Made by a program: the position numbers and the translations under genes. A DNA stretch of 64,000 nt from assembly GCF_023284065.1 (NCBI RefSeq), contig NZ_JAKIKP010000012.1, positions 1 through 64,000 of the forward strand, in the 5' to 3' direction. The DNA is from Shewanella gaetbuli. Lineage in GTDB: Bacteria; Pseudomonadota; Gammaproteobacteria; Enterobacterales; Shewanellaceae. The notes beneath the pieces are model-generated. The model saw only the letters and a program-made list of their open reading frames with translations. It made no database searches and was not told the origin of the DNA. Shown here piece after piece: positions 33,979 to 42,907 of this stretch; the stretch's first letter is position 1, and each line of letters starts with the position of its first letter.

Positions 33979-35346
33979 TTAAGTTCTCGCTGTAAATAAT
34001 CGACTGTAAAATTCAATAATCATCAACGCTAACATCAGAAGCACTATCATGGTAAGCGGCCCCAGAATATTATAACTTGGAGTTAACTCAGTCGCGCCTC
34101 CAGGAATGTTAACAAGTATATTGCCAGCAAGCGCTTTAAGAGGACTAAGGTTTAACACGTCACACCCTCGCCAAATAACTACTGCATTAGTAAAGTACAA
34201 TAAGAACAATTGCCATGCTTCAGTCAACTTAGGCATTATAAAGACAAATTGCAGTAGCAAAATAAGCGCAATAACAACATATACCAGCATGATATGTTTC
34301 ACCGCCTTACCCGGAATGGTCATAACATTTGCCGCTAAAACGGCAGCAAGTGTTGGAAACAATGCTCCACCTGGAATAGGCATATATATCCACATAGCAA
34401 ACGCGGTGACTAAAACGCTTAAGGCAATATTGGCAAAATTTATCCGCTTATCTTTGGGTATAGAATAAGACTCTGCATCATAAACATGACCTGTAAAAAA
34501 ACCTTTTGACTCAGTGGTATGTGATGTAAAAGATACATTTTCAATATCAGACAGTAATTCATTGAGTTTTGAAATAAGTTTATGTTTGTTCTGGTTATCT
34601 AGGTTTATAACGGCCTGCTCGCTAACAGACACGGCCTCATTGAGTAATTTTGCCTGTAATTCCACATTATTCCGGTAAGAACGAAATAAAACACTGTCGC
34701 CATAAGGCAAAGTTAGCAACTCATTTAGTTTGTTAACATCTTGCTTAAGGCTATTTATATCGTCATTGATAGATGCAATATCATCTGCTGACATAGGCTG
34801 ACATTTTTCAACAATCCCTTTCACCTTCACTAAAGTCGACTGCATACCGCTGGCGGTTGACATATAGGCTGACTCAGTCTTTTTAGGCCATACCAATCGG
34901 TACACTAATGAGAAACAGATAATTCCCAAAAATGTGTCTTGCATACGCAAAATTGCAGTATTAAAAACAGTCGCGCTATCGGTCGCTAGAGCACTAGATA
35001 TAATAAGGCACACGGTAATCGCTATATTGTACATATAGCCTCGTTTTTTATGGGAGCTCATGTAAACACAGAACCATAAAAACATGCCAAGCGATGCAAT
35101 AAATAACACTCTATCTTGTGAAAATAATGCGATTAAGATAAAAGCGACAGCAGAGCCTATGGCTGTTCCGTATAGCCTATTGCGTCCTTTTAGTGCCGAA
35201 TATCCATACGTATCAGTAGTAGCCAATACCATTACTGTTAACATAGACCATGAGGTTTTTGCCCAACCCAACCACATTGAGATAAGCATTGTTAAAATCA
35301 GTGCAAGACCGAACTTTATCGCTTCTTTCATAGATGAATTAAGCAT
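33979..35346 (-). CDS. FUSC-family inner-membrane exporter subunit (AaeB-like)
   Basis: FUSC proteins such as AaeB pump aromatic carboxylic acids out of the cell with an HlyD partner. The 455-aa protein has two blocks of hydrophobic helices (about residues 12-150 and 310-450) around a hydrophilic coiled-coil-prone centre (about 165-270), the FUSC layout, but it is shorter than E. coli AaeB (655 aa). KKRGYMYNIAITVCLI and PIPGGALFPTLAAVLAANV are the conserved-looking parts. It follows the HlyD gene by 17 bp and is coupled to marC downstream. The order DUF1656-HlyD-FUSC is the aaeXAB arrangement. Confidence 0.85.
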   Translation of the reverse strand: MLNSSMKEAIKFGLALILTMLISMWLGWAKTSWSMLTVMVLATTDTYGYSALKGRNRLYGTAIGSAVAFILIALFSQDRVLFIASLGMFLWFCVYMSSHKKRGYMYNIAITVCLIISSALATDSATVFNTAILRMQDTFLGIICFSLVYRLVWPKKTESAYMSTASGMQSTLVKVKGIVEKCQPMSADDIASINDDINSLKQDVNKLNELLTLPYGDSVLFRSYRNNVELQAKLLNEAVSVSEQAVINLDNQNKHKLISKLNELLSDIENVSFTSHTTESKGFFTGHVYDAESYSIPKDKRINFANIALSVLVTAFAMWIYMPIPGGALFPTLAAVLAANVMTIPGKAVKHIMLVYVVIALILLLQFVFIMPKLTEAWQLFLLYFTNAVVIWRGCDVLNLSPLKALAGNILVNIPGGATELTPSYNILGPLTMIVLLMLALMIIEFYSRLFTART

Positions 35347-35363
35347 AGCGAGTACCTTTTAGT

Positions 35364-36227
35364 TTATTCTGCAATAATTTGAACAGATGCGGTCATACCG
35401 ACACGAAGAATGGTTTCAGCATGCTTTTCATCAAGTTTAATTTTTACAGGTAAGCGTTGTGCTAATCGGATCCATTGAAAGTTTGGATTTACATTAGGCA
35501 ATAATGAGTTTCCTGTACTACCGTCAGACTTCGAAATACCATACCCAATACTCTCAACGGTACCGTTTAAAATCTCAGAATCATCAGTCATAAGAGTTAC
35601 CTTAGCAGGCTGATCTAATCGAACATTTTTCACATCTGTTTCTTTAAAAAATCCCTCAATCCAAAAGCTGTGCTTATCAATAAGCGCTACAACTGGTGCA
35701 TTAGCAACCACTTGTGAACCGACTCGATAATTCAAATTAGTCACAAAACCATCCACAGGTGCAGTGACTACGGTGTATTGCAATGCAAGCTGAGCTTGGT
35801 CTTTTTTTGCCATAGTGGCATCTAGGTTTGCCTGCGCCGATTCAACTGCACTTTGATAGTTATTCAACGTTAATGTCGAAACAGAACCTTGAACTCTTTT
35901 TTCAAGAGCCTTTGCTCTATGTTGTTCATTTAGGGCTTTATTTAATGCCGCTTGAGCCTGTTTAACCGATGCCTGAGCACTTTTAAAATCAGCAATGTAT
36001 TTTCTATCATCAATTCTGAATAGCACATCACCCGCACTCACTTCTTGGTTGTCTGCAACTTCAAAGGCAACCACTTGCCCAGTAACCTGAGGGGTAACTT
36101 GAATAATATGCGCACGAACCTGGCCATCACGCGTCCAAGGATTAGATTGATAGTGAAGGTAATAGTGATATATACCTAATGCAGCAAAACCGATTAACAA
36201 TAGCGATGTAATATATTTACGAATCAT
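35364..36227 (-). CDS. HlyD-family periplasmic adaptor subunit (AaeA-like)
   Basis: This adaptor links the inner-membrane pump to the outer membrane. One N-terminal membrane anchor (ITSLLLIGFAALGIYHYYL) is followed by a biotinyl-lipoyl-like half (QVTGQVVAFEVADNQEVSAGDVLFRID), a coiled-coil hairpin (about residues 75-145), the second lipoyl half (TVVTAPVDGFVTNLNYRVGSQV) and a beta-barrel. Length is 287 aa, typical for AaeA-like adaptors. GAGGT lies 6-8 nt before the ATG, and the start is 9 nt after the DUF1656 stop. It belongs to the four-gene exporter operon. Confidence 0.9.
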   Translation of the reverse strand: MIRKYITSLLLIGFAALGIYHYYLHYQSNPWTRDGQVRAHIIQVTPQVTGQVVAFEVADNQEVSAGDVLFRIDDRKYIADFKSAQASVKQAQAALNKALNEQHRAKALEKRVQGSVSTLTLNNYQSAVESAQANLDATMAKKDQAQLALQYTVVTAPVDGFVTNLNYRVGSQVVANAPVVALIDKHSFWIEGFFKETDVKNVRLDQPAKVTLMTDDSEILNGTVESIGYGISKSDGSTGNSLLPNVNPNFQWIRLAQRLPVKIKLDEKHAETILRVGMTASVQIIAE

Positions 36228-36236
36228 GTGAATACC

Positions 36237-36440
36237 TCAAACAAATAAAATGAATCGACCAATGCTTAGCGAAATTAAAATAAACACGGCAAGGTCAGTT
36301 AACGCTGGCATGGCAATAAATCGATAACCATCTATTCTATCTACAATCGAAAGAACCACTTGGGTGACAACGTAAGACATTGCCAAAACAAGCAACAATG
36401 GAGGGATGTATATCCCACCTATAAATAATTCATGGGGCAT
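36237..36440 (-). CDS. DUF1656 small membrane protein (AaeX-like)
   Basis: The 67-aa protein starts MPHELFIGGIYIPPLLL and has two hydrophobic segments, the pattern of DUF1656/AaeX proteins that accompany HlyD-FUSC aromatic-acid exporters. The ATG at 36440 is chosen because a GAGG lies 9 nt upstream and the family N-terminus begins there; the frame itself extends to 36491. It is the first gene of the exporter operon. Its exact role in the pump is not known. Confidence 0.83.
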   Translation of the reverse strand: MPHELFIGGIYIPPLLLVLAMSYVVTQVVLSIVDRIDGYRFIAMPALTDLAVFILISLSIGRFILFV

Positions 36441-36551
36441 AGTTTTTACCTCGTCTCGTTTACGAAACAAATAATACAAGGGGGATAACAATTGAATGAA
36501 TCTGCTGCGTATGATTGGGCCATCAGCTTAGCCAAATCATTTTCACTTTGA

Positions 36552-36586
36552 CTAAAGAAGCAAACAGTTGCTGTTTGCTTCTTTAG
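36552..36586 (-). terminator. Long hairpin after the Ntn amide hydrolase gene
   Basis: Perfect 16-bp arms (CTAAAGAAGCAAACAG and its complement) flank a 3-nt loop, 38 bp past the stop. There is no long T run, so it may stabilise the 3' end or terminate weakly. Confidence 0.65.
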
Positions 36587-36623
36587 AGAACTCAAGCGCT
36601 ATACGTGGGTATTAAGCTATTGA

Positions 36624-37595
36624 TTAGATCCAGCTTAATGGCTCAGATACCACTAGTTTGTCTGTAATATCTCCAGCAATATGTTCTGGACCATTAAGTT
36701 CAACAGTCATTACTGGGGCGCCAGGTTCAAGATTGACATTATTCAAATCTAACCAAATAAGCGCAGGCTGAGAGGCTGAATCAAGGAAGAAACGTTTAGC
36801 TTTATGATCAGAAATAGAGCGCCAAAGTGTGGCAGAAATATTTGGATGCTCAGAGTCAGCCATACCTAATGGAACACCAACAGAGCGAAGCACTGATAAA
36901 GCAGCTGCCGTAGCCATCTGACCATCAGGGAAACGTGGCGTGCTATTTAATAGATAAGTTGCACGGACAAAACGATCTGCAGCATTAATTGTTCCAGGAA
37001 GCATTTTATCTCCCCCAACTGACTCCCAATATTTATTAATAGCAATTTGCTCATCAAACAATGGTGAGTTTGTCATCACTCGATATTCTGCACTGTGATG
37101 GATTTTTAATTCACCATCCACATACTCAAGAATGGCACTGTCACCTGAAATATCTGATAAAGAAAGATGAACAGTTGCTGCACGGCCATTAGGTAAAAGA
37201 GGCGCGACGATAACAAAAGGTGGTTGCTTCATTGCAGTAACCGCTTCTTCAACAGTGGCAAAGTTATCTAAAAAATACTGAGCCCAAGCACCAATAGAAA
37301 GGCGTGGTTTTTGTGACAGCGTGTAATCACCATAATCTGATTCAGCTAAGTAAAGAGCATTAGTAACTAAGCCAGCTTCATTAATACCATCAGCACAAGC
37401 AACATTATAAAAAGAGGCGAAAACTGAACCATATTTTGATGTCCAAGTTAATGGGTTATCCATATTGCCACCACTTTGTTGCATCCCTCTAGGGTAAACA
37501 ACCATCGAGGTCGCTGCAGTTGGATCATTCCAGTCCATACCACGAGCAGTAATAAATTGGCCGGTTTCTGTTTTATATAAAAGACGTGTACACAT
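36624..37595 (-). CDS. Linear amide C-N hydrolase (choloylglycine hydrolase / penicillin V acylase family)
   Basis: This Ntn hydrolase exposes Cys2 as nucleophile after loss of Met1 (MCTRLLYKTETGQFITARGMDW). Arg and Asp at the usual places follow (ARGMDWNDP), then NVACADGINEAGLVTNALYL and a late Asn/Arg region with VRATYLLNSTPRF. Known relatives split conjugated bile salts, penicillin V or acyl-homoserine lactones. There is no signal peptide, so the protein should be cytoplasmic. At 323 aa it has the expected size. It is the gene next to intact glmS inside the bounded interval, and shares the CGCAGTGTAGG upstream motif with the AbgB-like gene. Natural substrate unknown. Confidence 0.87.
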   Translation of the reverse strand: MCTRLLYKTETGQFITARGMDWNDPTAATSMVVYPRGMQQSGGNMDNPLTWTSKYGSVFASFYNVACADGINEAGLVTNALYLAESDYGDYTLSQKPRLSIGAWAQYFLDNFATVEEAVTAMKQPPFVIVAPLLPNGRAATVHLSLSDISGDSAILEYVDGELKIHHSAEYRVMTNSPLFDEQIAINKYWESVGGDKMLPGTINAADRFVRATYLLNSTPRFPDGQMATAAALSVLRSVGVPLGMADSEHPNISATLWRSISDHKAKRFFLDSASQPALIWLDLNNVNLEPGAPVMTVELNGPEHIAGDITDKLVVSEPLSWI

Positions 37596-37697
37596 GAGTA
37601 TTTCTCCAAAAAAATAGTAAAAGATAATTTAGTCACTAAGCACTGTTGTCCTCAGCAATGGGGGTAGATTATCGAAAGATATTTATTTTGTTGAATA

Positions 37698-37721
37698 CGC
37701 AGTGTAGGGCTGGCTCCTCAC
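37698..37721 (-). promoter_or_regulatory. Putative shared operator upstream of the Ntn amide hydrolase gene
   Basis: CGCAGTGTAGG (37698-37708) and CTCAC (37717-37721) repeat the pattern seen at 33022-33048. It lies about 105-125 bp upstream of the start at 37595. Confidence 0.45.
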
Positions 37722-37775
37722 CAGGGTTATGACAGATGCAATGAGATAACAGCGACAAAAGTAGGATGTATAAAA

Positions 37776-37812
37776 AAACCTCCTGATGATTTAAGTATCA
37801 ATCAGGAGGTTT
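37776..37812. terminator. Terminator after glmS
   Basis: Stem AAACCTCCTGAT paired with ATCAGGAGGTTT, loop of 13 nt, A-rich on the left side, so it works for leftward glmS transcription. It lies inside the foreign side of the glmS junction, so the gene now uses a terminator different from the one at 27374-27406. Confidence 0.8.
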
Positions 37813-37854
37813 AATTTAAACTTTAAAACAAACTTATTTTATCTGCATTACGCT

Positions 37855-39684
37855 TTATTCAACCGTAACTGATTTTGCTAGGTTACGTGGTTGGTCAACG
37901 TCAGTGCCTTTAATTAAGGCGACGTGATATGACAATAGTTGTAATGGGATGGTGTAGATTAACGGTGCCATAAATTCATCACAGTGTGGTACTGGAATGA
38001 CCTTCATGGTGTCGTCTGATTCAAACTCAGCATCTTTGTCTGCAAAAACATACATTAAGCCGCCACGTGCGCGAACTTCTTCTACGTTTGATTTAAGCTT
38101 TTCTAACAGTTCATTGTTAGGGGCTACAACAATAACAGGCATATCAGCATCAATTAGTGCTAATGGGCCGTGTTTTAGTTCACCAGAGGCGTAAGCTTCT
38201 GCATGAATGTATGAAATTTCTTTTAGCTTAAGCGCGCCTTCCATTGCAATAGGGTATTGGTCGCCACGGCCTAAAAACAGTGCGTGATGTTTGTCGGCAA
38301 AGTCTTCAGCAAGCTCTGCAATGGCATCATCTAAGCCTAGTGCTTGCTCTACTTTAGCTGGCATTGATTGTAGGCTTTGAGTAATTGCCGCTTCCATTTC
38401 TTCGCTCATACTATTATGGCGACCAATGGCTGCGGTTAACATTAACAAACCCGCTAATTGCACAGTAAAGGCTTTAGTTGATGCCACACCAATTTCAGCA
38501 CCGGCTTTCATCATATACGCCATGTCTGATTCGCGTACTAATGAAGATCCTGCCGAGTTACAAATAGTTAATGTGGCTTTGTAGCCCATTTCTTTTGCTA
38601 AACGCAGTGCCGCTAAAGTGTCGGCTGTTTCACCAGATTGTGAAATAGTGACTAACAAGCTGTTAGGGAACATGTGTGATTTGCGGTATCTAAATTCAGA
38701 GGCAATTTCCACATTACATGACACACCGGCCCAATCTTCTAACCAGTAACGGGCTGCCATGCCTGCATGGTAACTGGTACCACAGGCAATAATTTGCACG
38801 TGCTTGATGTCTTTTAAAAATTCAGCGGCATTTTCACCAAAGGCGCTATCTAATACTTTACCAGCGGCTATGCGGCCTTCTAAAGTATGGGCTATTGCGG
38901 TTGGCTGCTCGTAAATTTCTTTAAGCATGTAGTGACGGTATTCACCTTTGTCACCGGCGTCGTGGGTCACTTCAGACTCTTTAACTTCACGCTTAACTGG
39001 GTTGCCGTCAACGTCAAAAATATTCACTTCGCGGCGAGTCACTTCGGCAACATCACCTTCTTCTAAGAATGAAAATGAACGGGTAACAGGTAACAGGGCT
39101 AGCTGATCAGAGGCAACAAAGTTTTCACCTAAACCGTAACCAATAACTAATGGGCTACCGCTTCGGGCAACAACCATACGCTCGCTGTCACGACGGTCGA
39201 TAACGACAGTGCCGTATGCACCTTCTAATTGTTTAACCGTGGCTTGTACTGCTGCTAATAAGCTTGCTGCGGTTTTTAGCTCGTGATGCACTAAGTGACA
39301 AATAACCTCTGTGTCTGTGTCTGATGCAAAGGTATAGCCTAGGCCTTTTAGCATTTCACGGAGTTTATTGTGGTTTTCAATAATACCGTTATGTACTACA
39401 GCAATATCGTCTTCTGATACATGTGGGTGAGCATTACGCTCACTTGGTTCACCGTGTGTTGCCCAGCGTGTATGGGCAATACCGGTTCCACCCACCAATG
39501 GCGACTGCTCAAGTGCTGATGATAACTCTTGCACTTTGCCTAAACGACGGGTGCGATTTAAGGTGTTGTTACTAATCACCGCAACACCTGCGCTGTCATA
39601 GCCGCGGTATTCTAAGCGGCGTAAGCCTTCGACTAAAATTTCTGCTACATCACGTTGTGCTACTGCACCTACGATTCCACACAT
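37855..39684 (-). CDS. glmS: Glutamine-fructose-6-phosphate aminotransferase (isomerizing)
   Basis: GlmS makes glucosamine-6-phosphate from fructose-6-phosphate and glutamine, the first step to peptidoglycan and lipopolysaccharide amino sugars. The Cys2 nucleophile ([12 protein letters not shown]), [15 protein letters not shown] and [18 protein letters not shown] mark the glutaminase domain; [27 protein letters not shown] and [18 protein letters not shown] mark the two sugar-isomerase domains. It ends LAKSVTVE, as in most GlmS. Length 609 aa is standard. It lies 32 bp downstream of the DeoR-family regulator gene. Its 3' end is the known target of Tn7 and of some islands, and a broken duplicate of that end lies at 27451-27747. 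Confidence 0.98.
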   Translation of the reverse strand: MCGIVGAVAQRDVAEILVEGLRRLEYRGYDSAGVAVISNNTLNRTRRLGKVQELSSALEQSPLVGGTGIAHTRWATHGEPSERNAHPHVSEDDIAVVHNGIIENHNKLREMLKGLGYTFASDTDTEVICHLVHHELKTAASLLAAVQATVKQLEGAYGTVVIDRRDSERMVVARSGSPLVIGYGLGENFVASDQLALLPVTRSFSFLEEGDVAEVTRREVNIFDVDGNPVKREVKESEVTHDAGDKGEYRHYMLKEIYEQPTAIAHTLEGRIAAGKVLDSAFGENAAEFLKDIKHVQIIACGTSYHAGMAARYWLEDWAGVSCNVEIASEFRYRKSHMFPNSLLVTISQSGETADTLAALRLAKEMGYKATLTICNSAGSSLVRESDMAYMMKAGAEIGVASTKAFTVQLAGLLMLTAAIGRHNSMSEEMEAAITQSLQSMPAKVEQALGLDDAIAELAEDFADKHHALFLGRGDQYPIAMEGALKLKEISYIHAEAYASGELKHGPLALIDADMPVIVVAPNNELLEKLKSNVEEVRARGGLMYVFADKDAEFESDDTMKVIPVPHCDEFMAPLIYTIPLQLLSYHVALIKGTDVDQPRNLAKSVTVE

Positions 39685-39716
39685 AGTTATTTACCTATCA
39701 ATAATTTAAAATTAGT

Positions 39717-40487
39717 TTATTCAACGTAAGGTGCAAGCAATACGGTTACACCTTGTTTTTTAATGGTTTCTAATGCTTCTGGAGTAATTTTGTCATCGGT
39801 GACCAACACATTAATGTCACTCCAGGGCAGTTCTAAATTCGGGATTCTGCGACCTATTTTTGAAGACTCTAATAACACCACGACTTCACGTGACATTTCT
39901 GCCATCACTTTGCTTAGGCCGGTTAATTCATTAAATGTGGTCGTGCCACGTACTAGGTCGAGCCCATCTGCGCCAATAAATAATTGGTCAAAGTTATATG
40001 AGCGCAATACCTGTTCAGCCACTTGACCTTGAAAAGACTCTGAATGCGGGTCCCATGTGCCTCCGGTCATCAATAATGTTGGTTCGTTTTCTAACTCGTG
40101 AATGGCATTGGCCAGCTGTAAAGAGTTAGTCATCACCACCAGCCCACGCAAGTTATTCAGCTGTTGAACAATGCCGGTGGTGGTACTGCCACTATCGATA
40201 ATAATGCGGTTATGATCTTTAATAAGCGCCGCAGCGGTTTTAGCTATAGCAAGTTTATTGGGCGCTATTTTGGCACTGAATTGCTGAGTCACTTCATCAG
40301 GTACTGCCACTGCGCCACCATAACGGCGTAACAGTAGACCGGTTTTTTCAAGTGTGGCTAAGTCTTTGCGAATGGTAACTTCAGAAGTTTCGAAACGTAA
40401 GGAAAGATCATCAACGCTAACTTCACCTTGCTGGTTAAGTAGCTTAATAATGCTATGACGTCGTTGTTGGGTGTTTCTTTTGTTCAT
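39717..40487 (-). CDS. DeoR/GlpR-family transcriptional regulator, co-transcribed with glmS
   Basis: The N-terminal DeoR helix-turn-helix (RRHSIIKLLNQQGEVSVDDL, SEVTIRKDLATLEKTGLLLRRYGGA) is followed by the sugar-phosphate sensing domain with IIIDSGSTTTG and FIGADGLDLVRGTTT. Length is 256 aa. It is read just before glmS with a 32-bp gap, so it probably adjusts glmS expression to a sugar phosphate such as glucosamine-6-phosphate. This is inferred from position and family. The same gene pair is familiar from other Shewanella and Vibrio genomes. Confidence 0.9.
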   Translation of the reverse strand: MNKRNTQQRRHSIIKLLNQQGEVSVDDLSLRFETSEVTIRKDLATLEKTGLLLRRYGGAVAVPDEVTQQFSAKIAPNKLAIAKTAAALIKDHNRIIIDSGSTTTGIVQQLNNLRGLVVMTNSLQLANAIHELENEPTLLMTGGTWDPHSESFQGQVAEQVLRSYNFDQLFIGADGLDLVRGTTTFNELTGLSKVMAEMSREVVVLLESSKIGRRIPNLELPWSDINVLVTDDKITPEALETIKKQGVTVLLAPYVE

Positions 40488-40592
40488 TATCTTTCATGAA
40501 GTTTCGTTTCGAAAGATGTATTATAGCCAAACGAAAGATTTTTGCTAGAACTGTGGCTGAAAATTATTAGCCTTGAGGATTAAAATTGATAT

Positions 40593-40622
40593 AAAAATGC
40601 CTCTAACAGAGGGTTAGAGGCA
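40593..40622 (-). terminator. Terminator after the siderophore receptor gene
   Basis: Stem TGCCTCTAAC paired with GTTAGAGGCA; the minus strand then reads TTTTT. It lies 32 bp past the receptor stop. Confidence 0.82.
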
Positions 40623-40653
40623 TTAAATTGATTTCTATGTTTATATCGAAAGA

Positions 40654-42732
40654 TTAAAACTTGGCTTCTAAGGCCAAGCTAACATGACGACCATCACCTA
40701 CGGTGGCGTCGTTATATGAACCACCCGCCACATAATCAACATCAAATAAGTTTTTAACGTTCATACGAATGCTGACATCACTGTCCATTACATCCATTGT
40801 ATAAGCTGCGCCAAGGTCAAATCGAACATAGTCATCTTTAACAATAGTGTTGTCGGTATTGGCAAAACGCTCGCCAACATAGATAGCACCAAAGTTTAAC
40901 GCAAAGCTGTCATTAACTTCATAACGCGTCCAAATATTCGCTGATAGCTCTGGCGCATCCATAGGAGTTTTACCATTTAGCGCGTCAGTTTCAGGACGAA
41001 TATATTCGGCATCAAGGTACATCATTGACCCGGTCATAAACCATTTTTCACTCAGCTGACCTTGAGCGCCTATTTCAGCCCCTTTATGGCGTTGCTCACC
41101 AGATTGTGTGGTAATGGTGTGAACACTGTCTATGTCTTCGGTTACGGTGACATTATCAACGGTAATATCAAAAATAGCGCCGGTTAATAATAATCCACCA
41201 TCGTAAAACTCCCACTTAGTGCCCACTTCATATTGAGTGCCATATTCAGGGTCTAAGTTCATTTTATCGTTCACATCATTTTCATCATTTACTATGCCTT
41301 GCGGCGTGAAACTCTTTGAGTAATTAACGTAAATACTGCCGTTTTCTGCTGGTGAGTAAACAACACCAAACTTAGGTGAAACCGCGTAGCTGTTATTTCC
41401 ATCACCGTCTTTTTTCTGCTCGTCGTAACGTGCGCCAACAATAGCTTGCCAGTGGTCATTGAAAGTCATTAAGTCTTGGAAGTAAAAACCGTAATGCTTG
41501 TAATCTGACTCATACAAGGTGTCATCATCGTGGTAATCGATATCAGGTCTGCTGATTGGCTGTCCAGGTTGTACAATCACTTTTTCGCCTGACACACGTA
41601 ATTGACCATAATAGTAATCTAACATGTTGGCACCAATTAACATTTGATGACCAATACTGCCAGTTGAAAACTGACCATTAAAATCGACAAAAGCCGTTTT
41701 ATGCTGCCAATCGTCATAACGGTCAAATGGACTGATTTGATAACCGTCGGTCATGGCATCTTCATTATATGATGGCGATGAATCTACACGTTGGCGATTA
41801 AATTGTTGGTCGTTATAACCTAGCTTCATACTCCATGCGTCGGTCATGTAGTAAGTTAAATCGGCGCCTAAATTACTGATGGTGTTATCGGTAAATGCCC
41901 AAGGTTGATCCCAAATAATATCTTTTCCACCCATTAACTCGCCATCAGCATCTAACCAACCTCCACGATCAATACCGGTTTTATCTTGGGTATGGTCATA
42001 TTTAACCGACAGCGTTAAGTTGTCCATTAAGTCAAAATCAAGATTAATATAACCTAACCAACGATCACGCTCTTGATTTGTTCCATCTTGATATTCACGC
42101 CAATAAGTAGTGTCTTGCTTAACTAACACAGTGCGATAGCGAATGGTTTGTGAGTCATTTAAAGCACCACCAGCATCAAGTTGAAAACGGGTAGAGCCAT
42201 TTTCGTCGGTATCAAATCCAAATTCATATTGGCTTTCGTAGGTCGGTTTTTTGGTGACCATATTAATTAAACCACCAGGGCCTGACTGCCCATAAAGCAT
42301 GCTTGATGGGCCTTTTAAAACCTCAACTTGCTGTAGTGTCTCAATAGGCTGAACGTAATGAGACCATTGCTGGTGGCCATTAATTAAATAGCCCGAGCCT
42401 GAAGAAAGCTCAAAACCACGAATATTAAATACTTGGCGGTTCCACTTTTCACTACCGCCGGTAACGCTCGAATCATTAACTAACACTTCTGACAAGTTGG
42501 TTGCTAACTGTTCGTCAGTAACAAAGTCTGGAATAACGGTTACAGATTGAGGCGTATCCATTAAACTTATATTGCCGCGCATAGCGCCTGAAGCTGAGCC
42601 AACTTTATAGTCATTAAAAGTGCGCCCTTTAACTTCAATATGTTCAATATTTTGTAATTCTTCTGCATAAGCTGATACAGATAATATGCCTGCGGTTATG
42701 GCAAGTGATAAATACGATAATTTAGTTAACAT
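40654..42732 (-). CDS. TonB-dependent siderophore receptor
   Basis: This outer-membrane gated channel imports ferric siderophores. A signal peptide ends near AYAEELQ; a TonB box-like IEHIEVKG follows, then the plug domain (about residues 45-165, with PQSVTVIPDFVTDEQL and GPSSMLYGQSGPGGLINMVTKKP) and a 22-strand barrel ending in an aromatic F (SLALEAKF). Length is 692 aa. A Fur-like box lies upstream, so it is expected to be induced by iron starvation. It stands alone between glmU and the DeoR-glmS pair. The siderophore is unknown. Confidence 0.93.
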   Translation of the reverse strand: MLTKLSYLSLAITAGILSVSAYAEELQNIEHIEVKGRTFNDYKVGSASGAMRGNISLMDTPQSVTVIPDFVTDEQLATNLSEVLVNDSSVTGGSEKWNRQVFNIRGFELSSGSGYLINGHQQWSHYVQPIETLQQVEVLKGPSSMLYGQSGPGGLINMVTKKPTYESQYEFGFDTDENGSTRFQLDAGGALNDSQTIRYRTVLVKQDTTYWREYQDGTNQERDRWLGYINLDFDLMDNLTLSVKYDHTQDKTGIDRGGWLDADGELMGGKDIIWDQPWAFTDNTISNLGADLTYYMTDAWSMKLGYNDQQFNRQRVDSSPSYNEDAMTDGYQISPFDRYDDWQHKTAFVDFNGQFSTGSIGHQMLIGANMLDYYYGQLRVSGEKVIVQPGQPISRPDIDYHDDDTLYESDYKHYGFYFQDLMTFNDHWQAIVGARYDEQKKDGDGNNSYAVSPKFGVVYSPAENGSIYVNYSKSFTPQGIVNDENDVNDKMNLDPEYGTQYEVGTKWEFYDGGLLLTGAIFDITVDNVTVTEDIDSVHTITTQSGEQRHKGAEIGAQGQLSEKWFMTGSMMYLDAEYIRPETDALNGKTPMDAPELSANIWTRYEVNDSFALNFGAIYVGERFANTDNTIVKDDYVRFDLGAAYTMDVMDSDVSIRMNVKNLFDVDYVAGGSYNDATVGDGRHVSLALEAKF

Positions 42733-42777
42733 CTTTCACCTAAAAAGTTATTAGTTGTAATCATTTTGCCTCGAACT

Positions 42778-42799
42778 ATAAATGAGAATGATTTGCATT
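42778..42799 (-). promoter_or_regulatory. Fur box upstream of the siderophore receptor
   Basis: On the minus strand it reads AATGCAAATCATTCTCATT, close to the common Fur site core (GCAAAT-CATTCTCATT). It ends about 48 bp before the receptor start. Iron repression through Fur is well established for such receptors. Confidence 0.82.
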
Positions 42800-42842
42800 A
42801 ACATCTTTTTAAGTAATATTTACCTTTGTTACTTTTATGTAA

Positions 42843-42872
42843 AAAAAAGGGTAAGTGAAATCACTTACCCTT
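42843..42872 (-). terminator. Terminator after glmU
   Basis: Stem AAGGGTAAGTGA paired with TCACTTACCCTT; the minus strand then has a T run of at least six. It is 36 bp past the glmU stop. Confidence 0.87.
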
Positions 42873-42907
42873 TGTTTATGATAAATATAACGCCAAATAT
42901 TGGCTGA

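Noticed and set aside
36480..36495. GGATAACAATT resembling the lac operator upstream of the exporter operon
   Set aside because: Only the right half matches, there is no symmetric partner, and no LacI-type regulator is near; chance is the simplest explanation.
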